Shown here piece after piece: positions 47,161 to 59,368 of a DNA stretch of 64,000 nucleotides (positions within the stretch are counted from its first letter, which is position 1; every line of letters begins with the position of its first letter). The notes beneath the pieces were generated by a model. It searched no databases, had not been told where the DNA came from, and saw nothing but the letters and a program-made list of their open reading frames with translations. The stretch comes from Sclerurus mexicanus (taxonomy: Eukaryota > Chordata > Aves > Passeriformes > Furnariidae). The position numbers and the translations under genes were made by a program. The DNA lies in NCBI GenBank assembly GCA_013396755.1, contig VWZF01000357.1, positions 546,143-610,142 on the forward strand, in the 5' to 3' direction.

Positions 47161-48889
47161 GGTAGTAAAAATAATAAATTCTGACGAAAGCAGATCTTGA
47201 ATACAGCTCTAAGGTTTTAAAACTTTGGAAGTCCCAGTTTCACTGGGCAGTATTTAAAAAGTAATTTTCTCACTACTGTTAGTTCTTCCTGCATATCTAT
47301 ATCCCTATTTCTTTTATGACATCTCTGTGTACTTCCTTACCTGGAGTATAATCTGTCCAGAGTGAAATGGAACTTTACGCTTTAGCTGGGTCTATGAATA
47401 TGTTCATGCTTGTGCTGTGATGCAATTTGCAGTTGTCTGTGTCATCAGTAAATTTGTCTATTATATAAACAAAGTATAGGAAAGACTTTGTGTTGTACAA
47501 GAGTTTTCTAAATATGAATTTGAGATCACTGCACTCATAAATGATGAAACCATGAGAAAATTATACTGACCGTCCCAGTAGGGCATTAACATAGTTGTAT
47601 ACTACTATCCCACACTACAAGCAATCTGAATATGCCATGCATATTACAGGAGAGAAAAGTGAACTATTTTATAAATGTGTTTTGAACAAGTTTCAATGAA
47701 AAAAAAAAACACAAAAAAACCAACTATGGAAACCATGACCTTAACCCCCACCTGTGAAGCCAGGTGCTTTATTTATTGCAAGAAACTGAAAGAGGTATAT
47801 ATTATACTAATACTATTAAAAATGTCTACAGTGTTTTAAAAAGATTCTTCTGTGTATTTGGAGCCCAAAGTTGTGAAATACCAGAATTGTATGCAGGGAC
47901 AATGTTCCCAGCAGGAAAAAGTATTACAGCTTTCCACAGAGTAAAGAAATTCTTCTCAAGATTAATGATTTTTAACAGGCAGAGCAATAAAATCTAAAAG
48001 TGATTCAGGATTGGTGCTGACTTTTTTGTCCTTTTAGAGACATGTTAGAGTGCCACATTTTCTAAACAAAATGAGAATCCTTTCTAAAGCAAAAATAATG
48101 AGTACCAGTTGTAATGCGTACCAATAAATGGTGGTGAAGTTTTTGTAAGTTTACATGTGTAGTAATTTGGCATATATGTCTTTTACCATAGATAAACTGT
48201 CCATTTGTTGCTGCACACTTGTAGTCATTTCCTGTGGTCTTTGCACTCATATATGCTTCTTTCATGTCTTTGTGATACATAGCAGTAATCTGAATTTTTC
48301 CTTCATTAATTTTGACATAATAAGCATATACTTCCAAATGGAGCTGATGATCTTTTATTTATAACCTCCAGCTCTGTGATAATGATATCACTGAACTTAC
48401 ATTCAAGGTCTTTGCAAGGAGGGGAGATTAGCCTGCTCCTCATACTTTTATTTTAAATGATTATATAAAGTGGCTTTGGGTAGTGTGTTTTCTGGCACAT
48501 GCACTGTGAAGTGAAGAATGAAGTTAAAATGTGTCAATGATAAATGTTTGACAATTCCGTAAGGCTCCAGTGTTTCATAATGAATCCTGTCATTTTATTC
48601 TAGAAAAGGCAAAAAGACATCACAGCTGTGTTTCAAGGACTTAGTCCCTTGAAACAATCATTGTAACATGTCTTGGTTTTGCAGCCACACATTAGGGTTG
48701 TAACAGAAGTTGTATGGTACATATCTACTTTTGTTTATAGGTAGATACTTCTTTCATTTTAGTCATTATGGTTTTATCTTCCAGAGGCTGCTTCAGTTCT
48801 TTTTGTCCTCAGTGTGATATAGTGATTCAGACAGCACACTATTATTTCTGTGTACTTTAAGGCTTCAACTTCTTTTTTAGTAGGAAGAG
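47161..48889. other. Non-coding stretch; one strong hairpin
   Basis: No gene is recognised. A near-perfect hairpin (TTTCAAGGACT / AGTCCCTTGAAA) lies at 48631-48654. The stretch from about 48700 may hold the eroded 3' part of the LINE that starts at 48890. Confidence 0.55.
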
Positions 48890-49670
48890 GGCTGAAACAG
48901 ACCTTTGTTAATGGTCAAACTTAACCACTTTGCAACATGATCAAAACAGACAGAAATGTGCTGGACATACACGAGAGTGCTTACTAGCAACTTGCTGCAG
49001 TGTTCAGAACACATACTAGCAGATTTGGAACAGCACAAAGTCTTCCATCTAGGCAAAGTTGAATAAAAATGTTCTTATCTTTCTTTGTCCCTAAAAGCAT
49101 TGTGGAAGTGTACCTATATGCAAGCACAGGGAGAGCACATAGATTGCTTACTGAAATTTTTGATAACAAGAGAATCTGTCAAGCTTTTTACACTGAGATC
49201 CTCTGTACCATACCTCCAAAAGTTAGGTGAAACAATATTTTCAGGCTTGTATGTACGGCCAAAGTTCTGCAGAGGCCTCAAGAGGTCTTCATGGTTGACA
49301 GAACGAGATGCTTTGGTCAGGTCGTTTGTCATTACATGAGGAATTTTATTCCACTCCTCAAGAGTTTCTTGCATCTATTCATCTGCATAAATCATTAAGA
49401 TTAATTTAATTTATCCTTTAAGCTGAATTGACATGCTGGAGGGTTTTCTGAGTACCACCGTTACCAACTCCATTGCCTACTTTCTGGGAAAGATTTTTCC
49501 AGGAAATGGAGATAAACTAGTTTAACAGGCAAGTCCAGAGCAAGCGAGTCCAGCATTTATCACAGCATGACTGGTGACATTTTGTTTGGAGAGGTCAGTG
49601 ATGCTAGCAAACTTGAACTCCCAGGTCATTATCTCCTTATTTAATCTCCTCTTGGGGAGTTTGACTGCTA
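48890..49670 (-). mobile_element. Fossil LINE reverse transcriptase, not CR1
   Basis: On the minus strand the RT blocks of a non-CR1 LINE appear in the correct order. A 'P.EIYKAGG'-like block near 49650 and ITDLS near 49615 come first. SLSPFPGKIFPRK (49482-49518, family form SLLSIAGKIFAR) follows, then MIYADE*MQE (49372-49400, form MIFAARQLQE) and NDLTKASRSVN (49300-49326, form VDLTKAFDTVS). After these come DSLVIKNFSKQSMCSP (about 49130-49180, form DPFPVTNGVKQGCVLAP), LDGRL (49035-49060) and LSLTINK..LFQPS (48893-48925). CR1 has different residues at these sites. Several stops, small indels and loss of the catalytic ADD box make it a dead relic. Its clade is uncertain. Confidence 0.72.
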
Positions 49671-51303
49671 TAAATTGGTGAGAATAACATCAGACTTTAC
49701 TGTCTTGATCAGCGACAACTGTGAAATCCCATAAAGAGACTGGAAATAGCTGTTGCTTTGCTGGCTGGCTCTGAGAACAGCATTGGAATTTTATCAGAAG
49801 TTTCATTACAGTTGCCATATAAGTAGTTTAGGAAGGCATGATAGTATCTGCAAAATTTCCTATGTATTTTTAACAGAACCTGATCATCTTCAGCAGAGAT
49901 GCAAAGGGCCAATAATTTTAGGGAACAGACTGGTTTTGAATCCTGTAGAAATCTGTGACCTTTTCTGTATCTGCAGCTTGTTGAAACTCTTCCCAACTCT
50001 TCTACTCACCATTTATAATTGACTTGAAGGCATGTTTCTCATTTGTCTGTAAGATAAACAGCTTTCCCCTTCACCAGTTTTTGTGTCTTTTTGTTTTGTT
50101 TTTTTTGTTTGTTTGTTTTTTTTATAATGGCTTTTATAATACATGCATAAAAGCTAATAGAGATTTAACAGACACACCTTTTTATCAAATTAATTTTGAT
50201 GATGACATTTGACTAAGGTTAAACAACTTGTGAGTCACTTCCTAAACACCTATGAGTCTTTTCTACTCCTCTTAACACTTTTTGATTTGCTAATCTATGT
50301 ACAAGAAACTGAATAATAGTTCTGGTCTCCATCTTTCCTGCTCATTAGCTTTATTATCTGTGCTTTGTTTTAATAGAAAAAGACAATGGAGGTCCACTTG
50401 AATGTGTCTGATAACTGCAGGATGTGGGACTACCATCAAAACTCCATTCCTCTCCAGCTACATACATTTTTGTTGTTGTGCTTTTTCTTTTTTCTTTTAA
50501 GAGGAAGTCACCTGAGAACATAAAATAAAATAATATGTAATAAACTTTAGTGCTCTACTAATGTATCTTGCCTGTAGCTTCATTGGCTTGTGCAAAGCTG
50601 TGACTAGTTCCATAACTTGCTGTGCTTCACACTAGGTCCAACAGTCTTGCAATGAAATACACAAACCATTGATATCAAACATACAATACTTTGGTTACAG
50701 AAACTGTGGGAAATTAATTACATAAACAACTAGATCAAAGAGGCAAAAAATCTATGAAGAGTGTAACCAAAAAGCAGATTGAGTGTTCTGCAGATAAATC
50801 TCAAATAACACTATTAAAACCAGCATTGCAGATATAAGGGCTCACAGAAAACATGGTCAGTGTGGTATGTCCATAACATAATAGATACAAAGCACAAAAC
50901 CTGGGCTTCCTGTGAAGCTTGGAAACTGAGTGTGGGAAGAGAGAGAGGGACAACAGGAGTAGTTTGGGGCAATCATATTAAAAGGCAGGATTTGATTCTA
51001 TACATATTCCTATAACTTCTTTTCAAGAGGTACATAAGAGGAGCAGGACAGAAATCCAAATACAACTTTGTTCCCTCCCAAGCACCTGTTTACCCTAGAG
51101 AAGTTGGGTAGGTGTGATACTGGATTTTAGCTTGGAGTTAGAATTTGAGCTCGTCAAGGAGAATAAATAAAACCAAATGCTTTAAGTTCACAAATGAATT
51201 TTTTTTTCTTTTCTTTCTTTATTAATAAAAAGTCTTGACCTCCAAAATGAAAGCTAGCTCTACACTTGATTTAATATATTCTTTTCTCTCTCTCTCCATC
51301 CAG
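49671..51303. other. Non-coding stretch right of the LINE fossil
   Basis: The first few hundred bases could hold further eroded 5' LINE sequence, but I cannot align them. A T/G tract is present at 50090-50122. No gene is recognised. Confidence 0.55.
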
Positions 51304-51370
51304 GAAGGAGGAGGAGCAGGAAGACACCAGCACACATGGTATGGAGGATGAAAGCAATTATAATGCATGA
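51304..51370 (+). other. Candidate terminal coding exon behind a strong acceptor
   Basis: TTCTTTTCTCTCTCTCTCCATCCAG ends at 51303, a textbook acceptor tract. The frame starting at 51305 reads KEEEQEDTSTHGMEDESNYN then Ala and a TGA at 51368-51370. This resembles the acidic, Ser/Asn-rich cytoplasmic tail seen at the C-terminus of many membrane or scaffold proteins. A second frame is also open for about 33 codons. The purine-rich sequence favours Glu/Lys/Arg codons in any frame, so composition alone is weak evidence. I could not assign it to a gene. No upstream partner exon is identified. Confidence 0.25.
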
Positions 51371-53456
51371 TGTAGGAGGAAGAAAATTATGGGGAAATTA
51401 TGTATAGCAGTTCACTGATAATTACCCTCACAGATTATAAAAGAATCACTGAAAAAATATATGTAAATTAACTGAATTTTCTATTGGAGTTTTGCTCTGC
51501 TTTCTATATTGTGAAACTTCAGTGAAATTTTTTAAATTAAGGAAAATTATAAAAGTAAAAGTCCATATACTTTGTTTTATATTATTTATTTATATTATTC
51601 ATGATGCTAGGAAGGTGTGTAAATGGTTGGTTTGTATTTGTATTCAATTCTTTTGCAAAATATACACCTGATAATTAATTACTTGTACTACTGGAAGGGA
51701 ATTCATTTTGGGAACAGCACAATTTAAAGTGATGAAGATAAAGCTAAATAATTGCATCTGGATTTTAACACTTTTTTAAATTTGTTATTGTCTCTAAGAT
51801 CCTATTCTGTCAAACTTTTGTACAGATGAAAGATAACTCAGCTAGTCATGTACTTGGTGGTTATGCAAGGTCATTTTCTACTGCATGCTTAGATGCCAGA
51901 GTTTAGATAAGTTCCAGTAAAGCTATTTATTTAATGTACTGTCCAAGACAAATATGGAGAAAACTAATTTTTGCTTTTTCTGTTTTTATTTTATTTTACA
52001 CACCAATATAATTTCAGCTATTTCACAAGAAGCTTAACAGTTATAGAAAATCATCTGGAAGAAAGCAAAAGAGAGATGAAAGTTCTCATTTTTCACCATA
52101 ATCTGAGCTTCAGAAATGCTGGTCATAAAGTATGTCCAATTAAAAACTTTTGAACTCATATTCAGGTGCACTGATATAAATGAGGAGCAACCATTTCTAA
52201 AAGAAAGGCAATTGCTTAAGAAGAAAATTCATGAGTTCTGAGTAGAAGCTTGAGGCTTTGTTTTTCTCTTAATTTTTCATCAAACTGCTTAACAAGATAA
52301 AATTTTCACTCTTTATCTTACCCATTCATTTTTTGTCTGTTTGGGTTGGTTGGGGCGTTTTAGCTCTATATTCCTACTGCATTCCATGTATGCAACCGCC
52401 GTGTTATTTTGGGCAAAGATTTTCTTCAAGTTTAGTAAGACCTAAATTCCTGACTGACACCTGCTTGAGTTACTGTTGACAGAATGTTATTTCTTTTTTG
52501 TCTCTTTCTCACTTGTTATGCTGTAATTCCTGCTAAACACTACACTAATACACAACAAGTTAATTTCCCCACTGATAAGAAAAGTGACATCAGAGTTAAT
52601 CTGTCGTAAGGGTATAGTTGGTGATTGGTTACTGCTTTATATTGGCTTGGCATCTCTGTATCTTGGAACAGGAGTTTGCGTCTGTTCACAGAGACAGGAG
52701 ATGGGGTAGGCACTGGTATACTGCATGCAGGTGCAGGTGTTTCATATTGTTTCCTATTCTCATTCTTCCTTTCCTGTATTTGTCCCCTCTTCCTCACTGA
52801 CGGTAAAAATCTGATTCAGAACTGAGCAGCAACTCTTGCAAGAATTCACAGACTTCTTGGAGGAAAATATTGCTTTCAGTACAAAGCTTTTCTTCTTTCA
52901 GGCAGTCTATATTAATTTCAGCAGAATTTCAACAGTCCCTGTAGTCTCCATAGCAATCTAGAATAAAGGAGGCTCTGACCAGATAACGCTAGGCAAAACC
53001 AAATCCCACTTTCCCTCTTAACTTTTTTTGAGTGGCCTGCATCAGTGACCATGTTTGATCTGTCTGGAACCATTACTGTTTCTAAATGAACCACTTTGGA
53101 AGATATTTTGAGATTATGTCTCAATGAGGTCTACAGTTGTTCCTGAACTTATTCTTATTTAGGATGAAAATATAAAATACTTCAATGAAATATTAAACAC
53201 TTGTATGATTTCCTCTGTTTTTTCATTATATTGAAGTTTTCTGGGACCAGGTCAGAACATTTTGTTTCCTTTAAAGTTTCCCTGCAGCACTTTCTGCTTT
53301 CTTTCCTAAATCATGAAATTTTGCAACTCAGATAATGTTCCCAAGATGCATTTGGTTTTGTTATTTCCCTTTTGGAAATAAATGAAAACATTATTAGATA
53401 ATTTACTGTTTAGTTATCACCCCAGAGAGTCAGATTTTATCAATAATTTGTTTTAG
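51371..53456. other. Non-coding stretch with no recognised feature
   Basis: AT-rich, no repeat family recognised. Open frames at 52540-52825 on both strands overlap one another and look like chance. Confidence 0.6.
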
Positions 53457-53725
53457 ATGATAGACATCTATCAAGTATGGGGCTTTTATTTAGCAAAAGT
53501 GAATTTAAACTACCAGAGTGTTACACACAAGGGTTTCTCTAGATATTTAGTTCAGATTTTACCTCTGCATGGAGGCAAATGTAGCAACTTTGTAATTATA
53601 TCTCAACGACAAAAGTTCCATGAGGCAGGTATATGTACTAGCAAGGATTTTTCAATACTGAACATAGTGAAGAACCTGCAATACAGCCACAGACTGCAAA
53701 TGTTTGTGTTAATAAATCATCAAAG
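53457..53725 (+). other. Best candidate internal exon, 269 bp, protein unrecognised
   Basis: The interval is open in one frame throughout (89 codons plus 2 bases). The stop that closes it on the left is the TAG of an acceptor-like TTTGTTTTAG (to 53456). The stop on the right is the TAA inside a perfect donor, AAAG|GTAAGT (donor from 53726). The frame begins MIDIYQVWGFYLAKVNLNYQ, includes GGKCSNFVIISQRQKFHEAG near its middle and ends MFVLINHQ. There is no transmembrane segment, low complexity or known motif. The acceptor's pyrimidine tract is only moderate. It could be a protein-coding exon, a lncRNA exon or coincidence. Confidence 0.3.
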
Positions 53726-56700
53726 GTAAGTTCCACCCCTTTTTAAAGAGAAACTTGAGAAGGGTCATCTGACATTTGTTTCTGCATCTGATTTTTAATG
53801 TGATGTACAGAATACAGATAAACACCTAAAAGAAGAAAAGTGAAGACGATCTGAAAACTGTACCGGACAAATTAAATGGGAGACTTAGCAGCAACAACAG
53901 TAACAAAATACAGTGAAAATCCAAATCAAGTCTTCTGCCTATGAAATCTAGGAACTGAAGCTCTGCCAGAATTCAAGAAAAATGTCTATGTCCTAGGTTG
54001 TATCAAGAGATCTTTCATCTAAGACAAGTCAAACAGCTTTTTGTAGAGATAATGGAGTTTGTGTGATCTGAATCCTCATGCCACGTAATTGAACTGTCCA
54101 TGCATCCTGTAAGCAACATGCTATTATTCTCCATCACTAAAGGCTGTATGGAAAAAATGCAAATGATATATGTAGCACAAGTAATAAGAAGGCAGGCATA
54201 TTACAGAGCCTTTAGAAAGGACAATGAGGAGTTGGATGTCAGAAACATCGAGATGACAGAAAAAGATCTTCATGGTCTGAGGAGAACATGAATAAGACAA
54301 TGTAAAAGAGCTGGCATCCATTTTCCAGCACTTAACAGTGAAGAGGTAAAGCTTCATACGAGCATATAGGTGAAAGAGATGACCTGCTCATCATTCAAGT
54401 CACTTGAAAGCCTGAGCATCTTTAAGAATTAGAATAGGCATGCCATGATTTCGATTCAGACAAGGGCTGAAAAATTCTAGAAAAGTAAACAGAAATTGTA
54501 GTACTGGGATATGAATGATAGTCAAATGTTAGAAAACTGTAACTGGTGAAATATCAGTGGAAAAATGGAAGGCTTGGAAAGCACACTCCAATTAGCGATT
54601 AAAACATGCAAAATATTCTAACATTATTTTCTCTATCAAAAAATGAATGTAACAGTAGTAGTACCTTCAAAACTGCAGATGGATAAAAGGTTTTCCTAAT
54701 CAGCCTGACACATGCTGAGCATGGAGCTGTGTTATGATCTGGTTATTAAAATTATTAGAGACGCCTTTGTCCAAATTAAGGTGCAACAAGGCCATATGCT
54801 GAAGTCAATAGAATAGATTTTAACAGTAAATGTGTGAAAGAGAGAGAGAGAGAGAGAGACAGAAAGAAATAAGAAAAAGGAGAGGCAAGGAAGAAGGACA
54901 GTGACAGAAAGACATTAAATAGAAAATATATCACCAGCCTGTGGAACCCAACAGCATCTCGTGGGTTCTCTTCTTCTAGTCTCAGTGGTGAGAGTCCAAT
55001 GGATTAATACACATTCAGTAGATGCCAGGCACCTTCCCTGGTGGGGGTAAGCTTTGCAGTCTCTTCTGACAGACTCTGGATTTGTTGCATCACTTGGATC
55101 ATGTGCAGTCCTCTAGTGGTGAAAGAACTCAAGAATGAGATTGGGGAACACTTTGAGGATCTTGATGATTTATGACCTCATCTCAGCTGCCTTTCACATG
55201 AATGTCCCATGTGTATATGGTTTTCCCAGAGCAGTGATTTACTCCTTCTGTTTTGTGTGGAAAGATTTCGCTATCACACACCCAAATCCTCGTGCTGAGC
55301 TAGAGCTGATTCTTAGCTGAGTTTGCTAAGTTTTCTTTGTGGATACATTCTTCTTTACTGAGCCTTGTTTACTTCTGCTTAGACCTGAGATAACTGGTCT
55401 TATTTCAAGTTCCTGTCACAGTCCAAATTCCAGTCAGGAGGTAATTCAGGATAGGGTGGGGGTACCTCAGTGGTCTCAGAGGAGCAGTTGCTTCTTTGCA
55501 GTTTGACAAAAAGTCTTTCTATGATTTTGATAATGTTTAAGATATTTAACCACATTTCAGTCTCTTACAAGCTGTCAACATACCTTGGAGAAATAAAGGC
55601 CTTTTTGTATCAATTGCAGACCAGTGCAAAGTTTTAGAATAAACAGATTCAGGGCTGTGAATTCCTGGTGTCATTTACTGTTGGTCCAGACAAAACTGCT
55701 CATAAGTTATTGAGTCTCCTTTAGGCACCCTTTCTTCTCATTTCATATGCAATACTACATTCCTTCTCCTGAGACAATTTTGTCCTATAATTCTGGACAA
55801 ATGTGAAGTAAAGCTAATTCCACTTTTTGGAATGAAGAGCACTCTGCTTATACTGTAAGAGAAACAGGAAGGTGAAGACAAATGCTTCCTTTCAGGTCTC
55901 TCTTAGTGCAGTATTATTCAGTATTCCTCCAGGCTTCTACTAAATCACGCTTCACTAAATCAAATACCATATTGCAATTCACAATATTGAATACCTGAAA
56001 AAGATGACATCATGCTTAGTCTATCTCAAAATTACATTCAAGTTTAGAATTATTTCACTAGTATTCCAAGGTTTAAATTCTCAGTCGATTTAAATTGCTT
56101 AAAGAAATTTCCTTCACATTTCCTTTTGCACTAAGGTCAGTAGTTCTAAACTGAATTCATAATCCAAATATGTGTCTTTTTGAGATGTGTAGGGAAAGTG
56201 CATCTAGGCATAAGGTTTAACAATGTTTCCTACCCATGTGGAGGCAGCACATCTCCCTAGAACTAGAATGTGCAATGTTGTCCATATTTTTTAAAGTCAT
56301 GTCCACCATTTTATCCCTCAGTGCTGTATATTTGCAATCTATCAGAGTCATAATCGTGTCACATTATAGGAGCTCAGACACTAAACATCCTCTGTGGTTT
56401 TAATCTGAAGATGATACAAGCATCTTCTGCTACTGAATTTGATTCTTATGTTGAACACAGAACAAATTTGTTGAATTTAACTGTTGCTTAAGTCAGTGAC
56501 ATAGCAACAGTTCCTGAAACTAAGGGATTTTGTACCATGACATTGATTCTTTTAAGATAACATCTTCTTGTTGGGACTTCACAAGTGGAAATCTCCAGAG
56601 GTTCATGGTCATGCTCAGAGTGCAGCTGTATTACTAAATTTCTGAAATACGTAATTAAATTCAAAGAGAATTTGAAAGTAAAAGAGAAAGTCAAATATGT

Positions 56701-58047
56701 AGAAATTTTTTTTTTTTCATTGCAGAATAAATAGAAAGGTTTTGAAATTACTATATTTAGTAATGGTTGAGACAAACAAATAACTTGAGAACAATCAGAG
56801 TTAAGCACTCATTAAAACAGCAAATCCAGTCAAAACCCAAATTATTAAGTACTCTTCAACATTTTTACACAGTGAGTGGAATGGCTGTATCTTCCCACCA
56901 ACATTAACTATAAGGTTATAATTTATATATATATTATTATATTGTATAAGTTATTGAATTGTCAACTAGTAAAAAATCTGTTTTCAAAATTAAAAACAAA
57001 TAATCATATTTATATACATGATAGAAATAAATTTTATTCCTTTGGAAAATACTGAATATTTGGCCACAGAAGGCATTTAGGCCAAATTCCTCATTTCCAG
57101 CAATTAAAGGTGATTCCTGGGGCTCTGTCAGATCTCTACAGTCTTCTAAGGTTTTCTATCAGCCAGTAACTGAGGTATATAGACATAGTCATTCCAATCT
57201 CTTGAGAATGATCATATTAATTAGTTTATTTAGATTCAGCTTGGCAAAAGGAAAACGTAATCTGTGTAACCCATTGATTAAGATTAAAAAAAAAAGGCAA
57301 ATGAGTCCAAAAGAGAGCTTTCCTAACAAAATCTTCAGCAAGGGGTTCAAGAAAAAGAAGAACAATGCCTGAAACTTTGTAGCTAGGTGCTTATTTCTCC
57401 TACATTGTCTACATTTTTTGCTCCTTTCCCAGTATTTGAAATTTTCAGACTAATGTATTTTTTCTGTAATTAGCATATGTTATATCAATTTTACCTTTAA
57501 TTTGCCTTTTTTTTAAAAGAAAAAAAAAGCTCCACATTTCTGTCTTCTGACAACTGTAAGCAAACTGTAGTAGACCAAAGATCATTAAATGCTGAGATCA
57601 AGTGATAAACAGATTGCAATGAAGTAATTCATTTTATGAGATGGTGGAGTTTCTTCCTGTGTTTTTTTTCTGTGTAGTGAATAGTGTCCTTATTTATGTT
57701 GTTGCATGTAATGCATGGAAGGTAGGCAAGGAACATGTACACTACTCATTTTTGATTTAAAAAGTGGTTTGAAAACTGGCCAAGAGATAAGTAACTTTGT
57801 CTCTCCAGTGAAAGGAGTCATCTCATACATAACATGCCTAACAAGTTCAACTCTGTGCTGTCTAGATAACTACCTTTCTGACTGTAGCTGTTCTTTACAT
57901 AATCTTCAAATATAAAATATGACATATTTCAGAGGACATGGGAACAGAATATATTTTCAGAATCTACGTCTGATTGTTTGAATATCCACAGACACTTTTT
58001 CAATAATCAGCTTCTGAAGAGAGCACAAGAACTTAACTCCTAATTCT
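53726..58047. other. Non-coding stretch with an AG microsatellite
   Basis: No gene or transposon is recognised apart from the (AG)n at 54839-54859. A 63-codon frame (54100-54291, +) is charged and Cys-poor but unmatched. A 106-codon minus-strand frame (56488-56808) looks like chance. Confidence 0.6.
54839..54859. repeat. (AG)10 dinucleotide microsatellite
   Basis: Pure alternating AG over 21 bases, followed by purine-rich sequence (GAAAG, AAGG units) to about 54910. Confidence 0.95.
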
Positions 58048-58563
58048 CACAGAATCACAGAATCAACTAGTTTGGGAAAGATCTCTGAGATCATCAAGTC
58101 CAACCTATAACATAACACCACCATGTCAACTAGACCATGGCACTTAGGGGAATGTTCACTCTTTCTTAAATACCTCCAGGGGCAGTGACTCCACCATTTT
58201 CCTGGGCAGTCAATTTCAACGTCTAATCACGCTTTCTGTGAAGAAATTCCTCTTATTGTCCAAACTAAACATCTCCTGGTGAAGCTTGAGACTGTGTCCT
58301 CTTATCCTATTGCTTGTTGCCTGGGAGAATAGGCAGATTCCCACCTGGCTACAACATCCTTTCAGGTAGTTGTAGAGAGTGATATGGTCACTCTTGAGTC
58401 TCCTCTTCTGCAAACTTAAATATCCCTAGCTCCCTCAGCCACTACTCATGAGACTCTGTGCTCCAGACTCTTCACCAGCTTTGTTGCTCTTCTCTGAACC
58501 CTCTACAGCACCTCAATGTCCTTCCTGAATTGAAGGACCTGGAACTGGACACAGTGATTCTCA
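58048..58563 (-). mobile_element. CR1 LINE 3' fragment, about 516 bp
   Basis: Starts with two tandem CACAGAAT octamers (58048-58063), the reverse complement of the CR1 terminal ATTCTGTG repeat. It then follows the 3' UTR: 'GATCATCAAGTCCAACC', 'AATACCTCCAGGGGCAGTGA' and 'CTCCACCATTTTCCTGGGCA'. The ORF2 C-terminus on the minus strand reads HITLYNYLKGCCSQVGICLF then SQATSNRIRGHSLKLHQE. It is cut at about 58563. It is closer to the subfamily of the 5.2-5.85 kb host element than to the 36.7/43.3 kb pair. Confidence 0.95.
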
Positions 58564-59317
58564 GTGAAAAGCAAACAAAAAACCCCAAACAAAACAAGCA
58601 ACATCCCAAAAAAATAACAACTCCCAACTTTCATTTGCAGTCTAACTTTCATAGATTCTCTAGAGCACTTCTAATTACTAAAAGACACAGACTAAAGTCA
58701 ACAATGGTGTCCTGGCCTGGGATCATTGCACTAGTTCCCAGTAGTATCCTGCCCAGCCCCTCACCTGATGTTGCTGGGAAAACAAGTCCTCAATATCACA
58801 GGGAATAGTTAGACAGGGATGCAGATAACTTGTGTTTCTCATAGCCCCTCTTGCAGTCTTAAACAGTATTTAGCATCAAATTACTTAATAAATCCTTAGG
58901 GATTTTGTTTGAAGGGAGTTTTGCAAACAGCCTTTCACTATATTTTGTCTGAAAGAGATTTTGCTCCTGTATTACACAGGCTGCTATCTGGTGTCAAGAA
59001 GAAAGAAACCTAGGCTATAACCAGGTGTGTTAACAAAATGAACTGTATCAGAGCCCACTCTTTGGTCTTTCGACCAAATAGAAGGATTTAGCTATGCCAT
59101 GTTATTAAACTCTTACCTTTCAAAGCAGCCATTCCTGATCTACTTAATAGGAGCAGCTGCTGATTTGCATGGACAACCAAGATGTGCCCAAAACTTGTCT
59201 TGAAGGTTTCTAGCTGGGGCAAAGAGGTGACAGGCACTGATTTAACTTACTGATTTAATGATAAAAGTGGCATAGCTTCACAGGCAGCAGAGAGTATAGG
59301 ATCTTTTTAATCCACAG

Positions 59318-59368
59318 ATATAAACTGTGTGCTAAAAAGTTTAATGGAATTCAAAAACATGTTGGAAG
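59318..59368 (+). other. Weak candidate 51 bp exon with strong donor
   Basis: TTTTTAATCCACAG ends at 59317 and GGAAG|GTAAGTGG gives a strong donor at 59369. One frame is open and reads YKLCAKKFNGIQKHVG. Short and unmatched; listed because donor and acceptor are correctly spaced. Confidence 0.12.

Noticed and set aside
50341..50515. Acceptor-like TTTTAATAG followed by a 47-codon open frame
   Set aside because: The frame ends in a Phe/Leu run from a T-rich tract, lacks a donor and has a weak pyrimidine tract.
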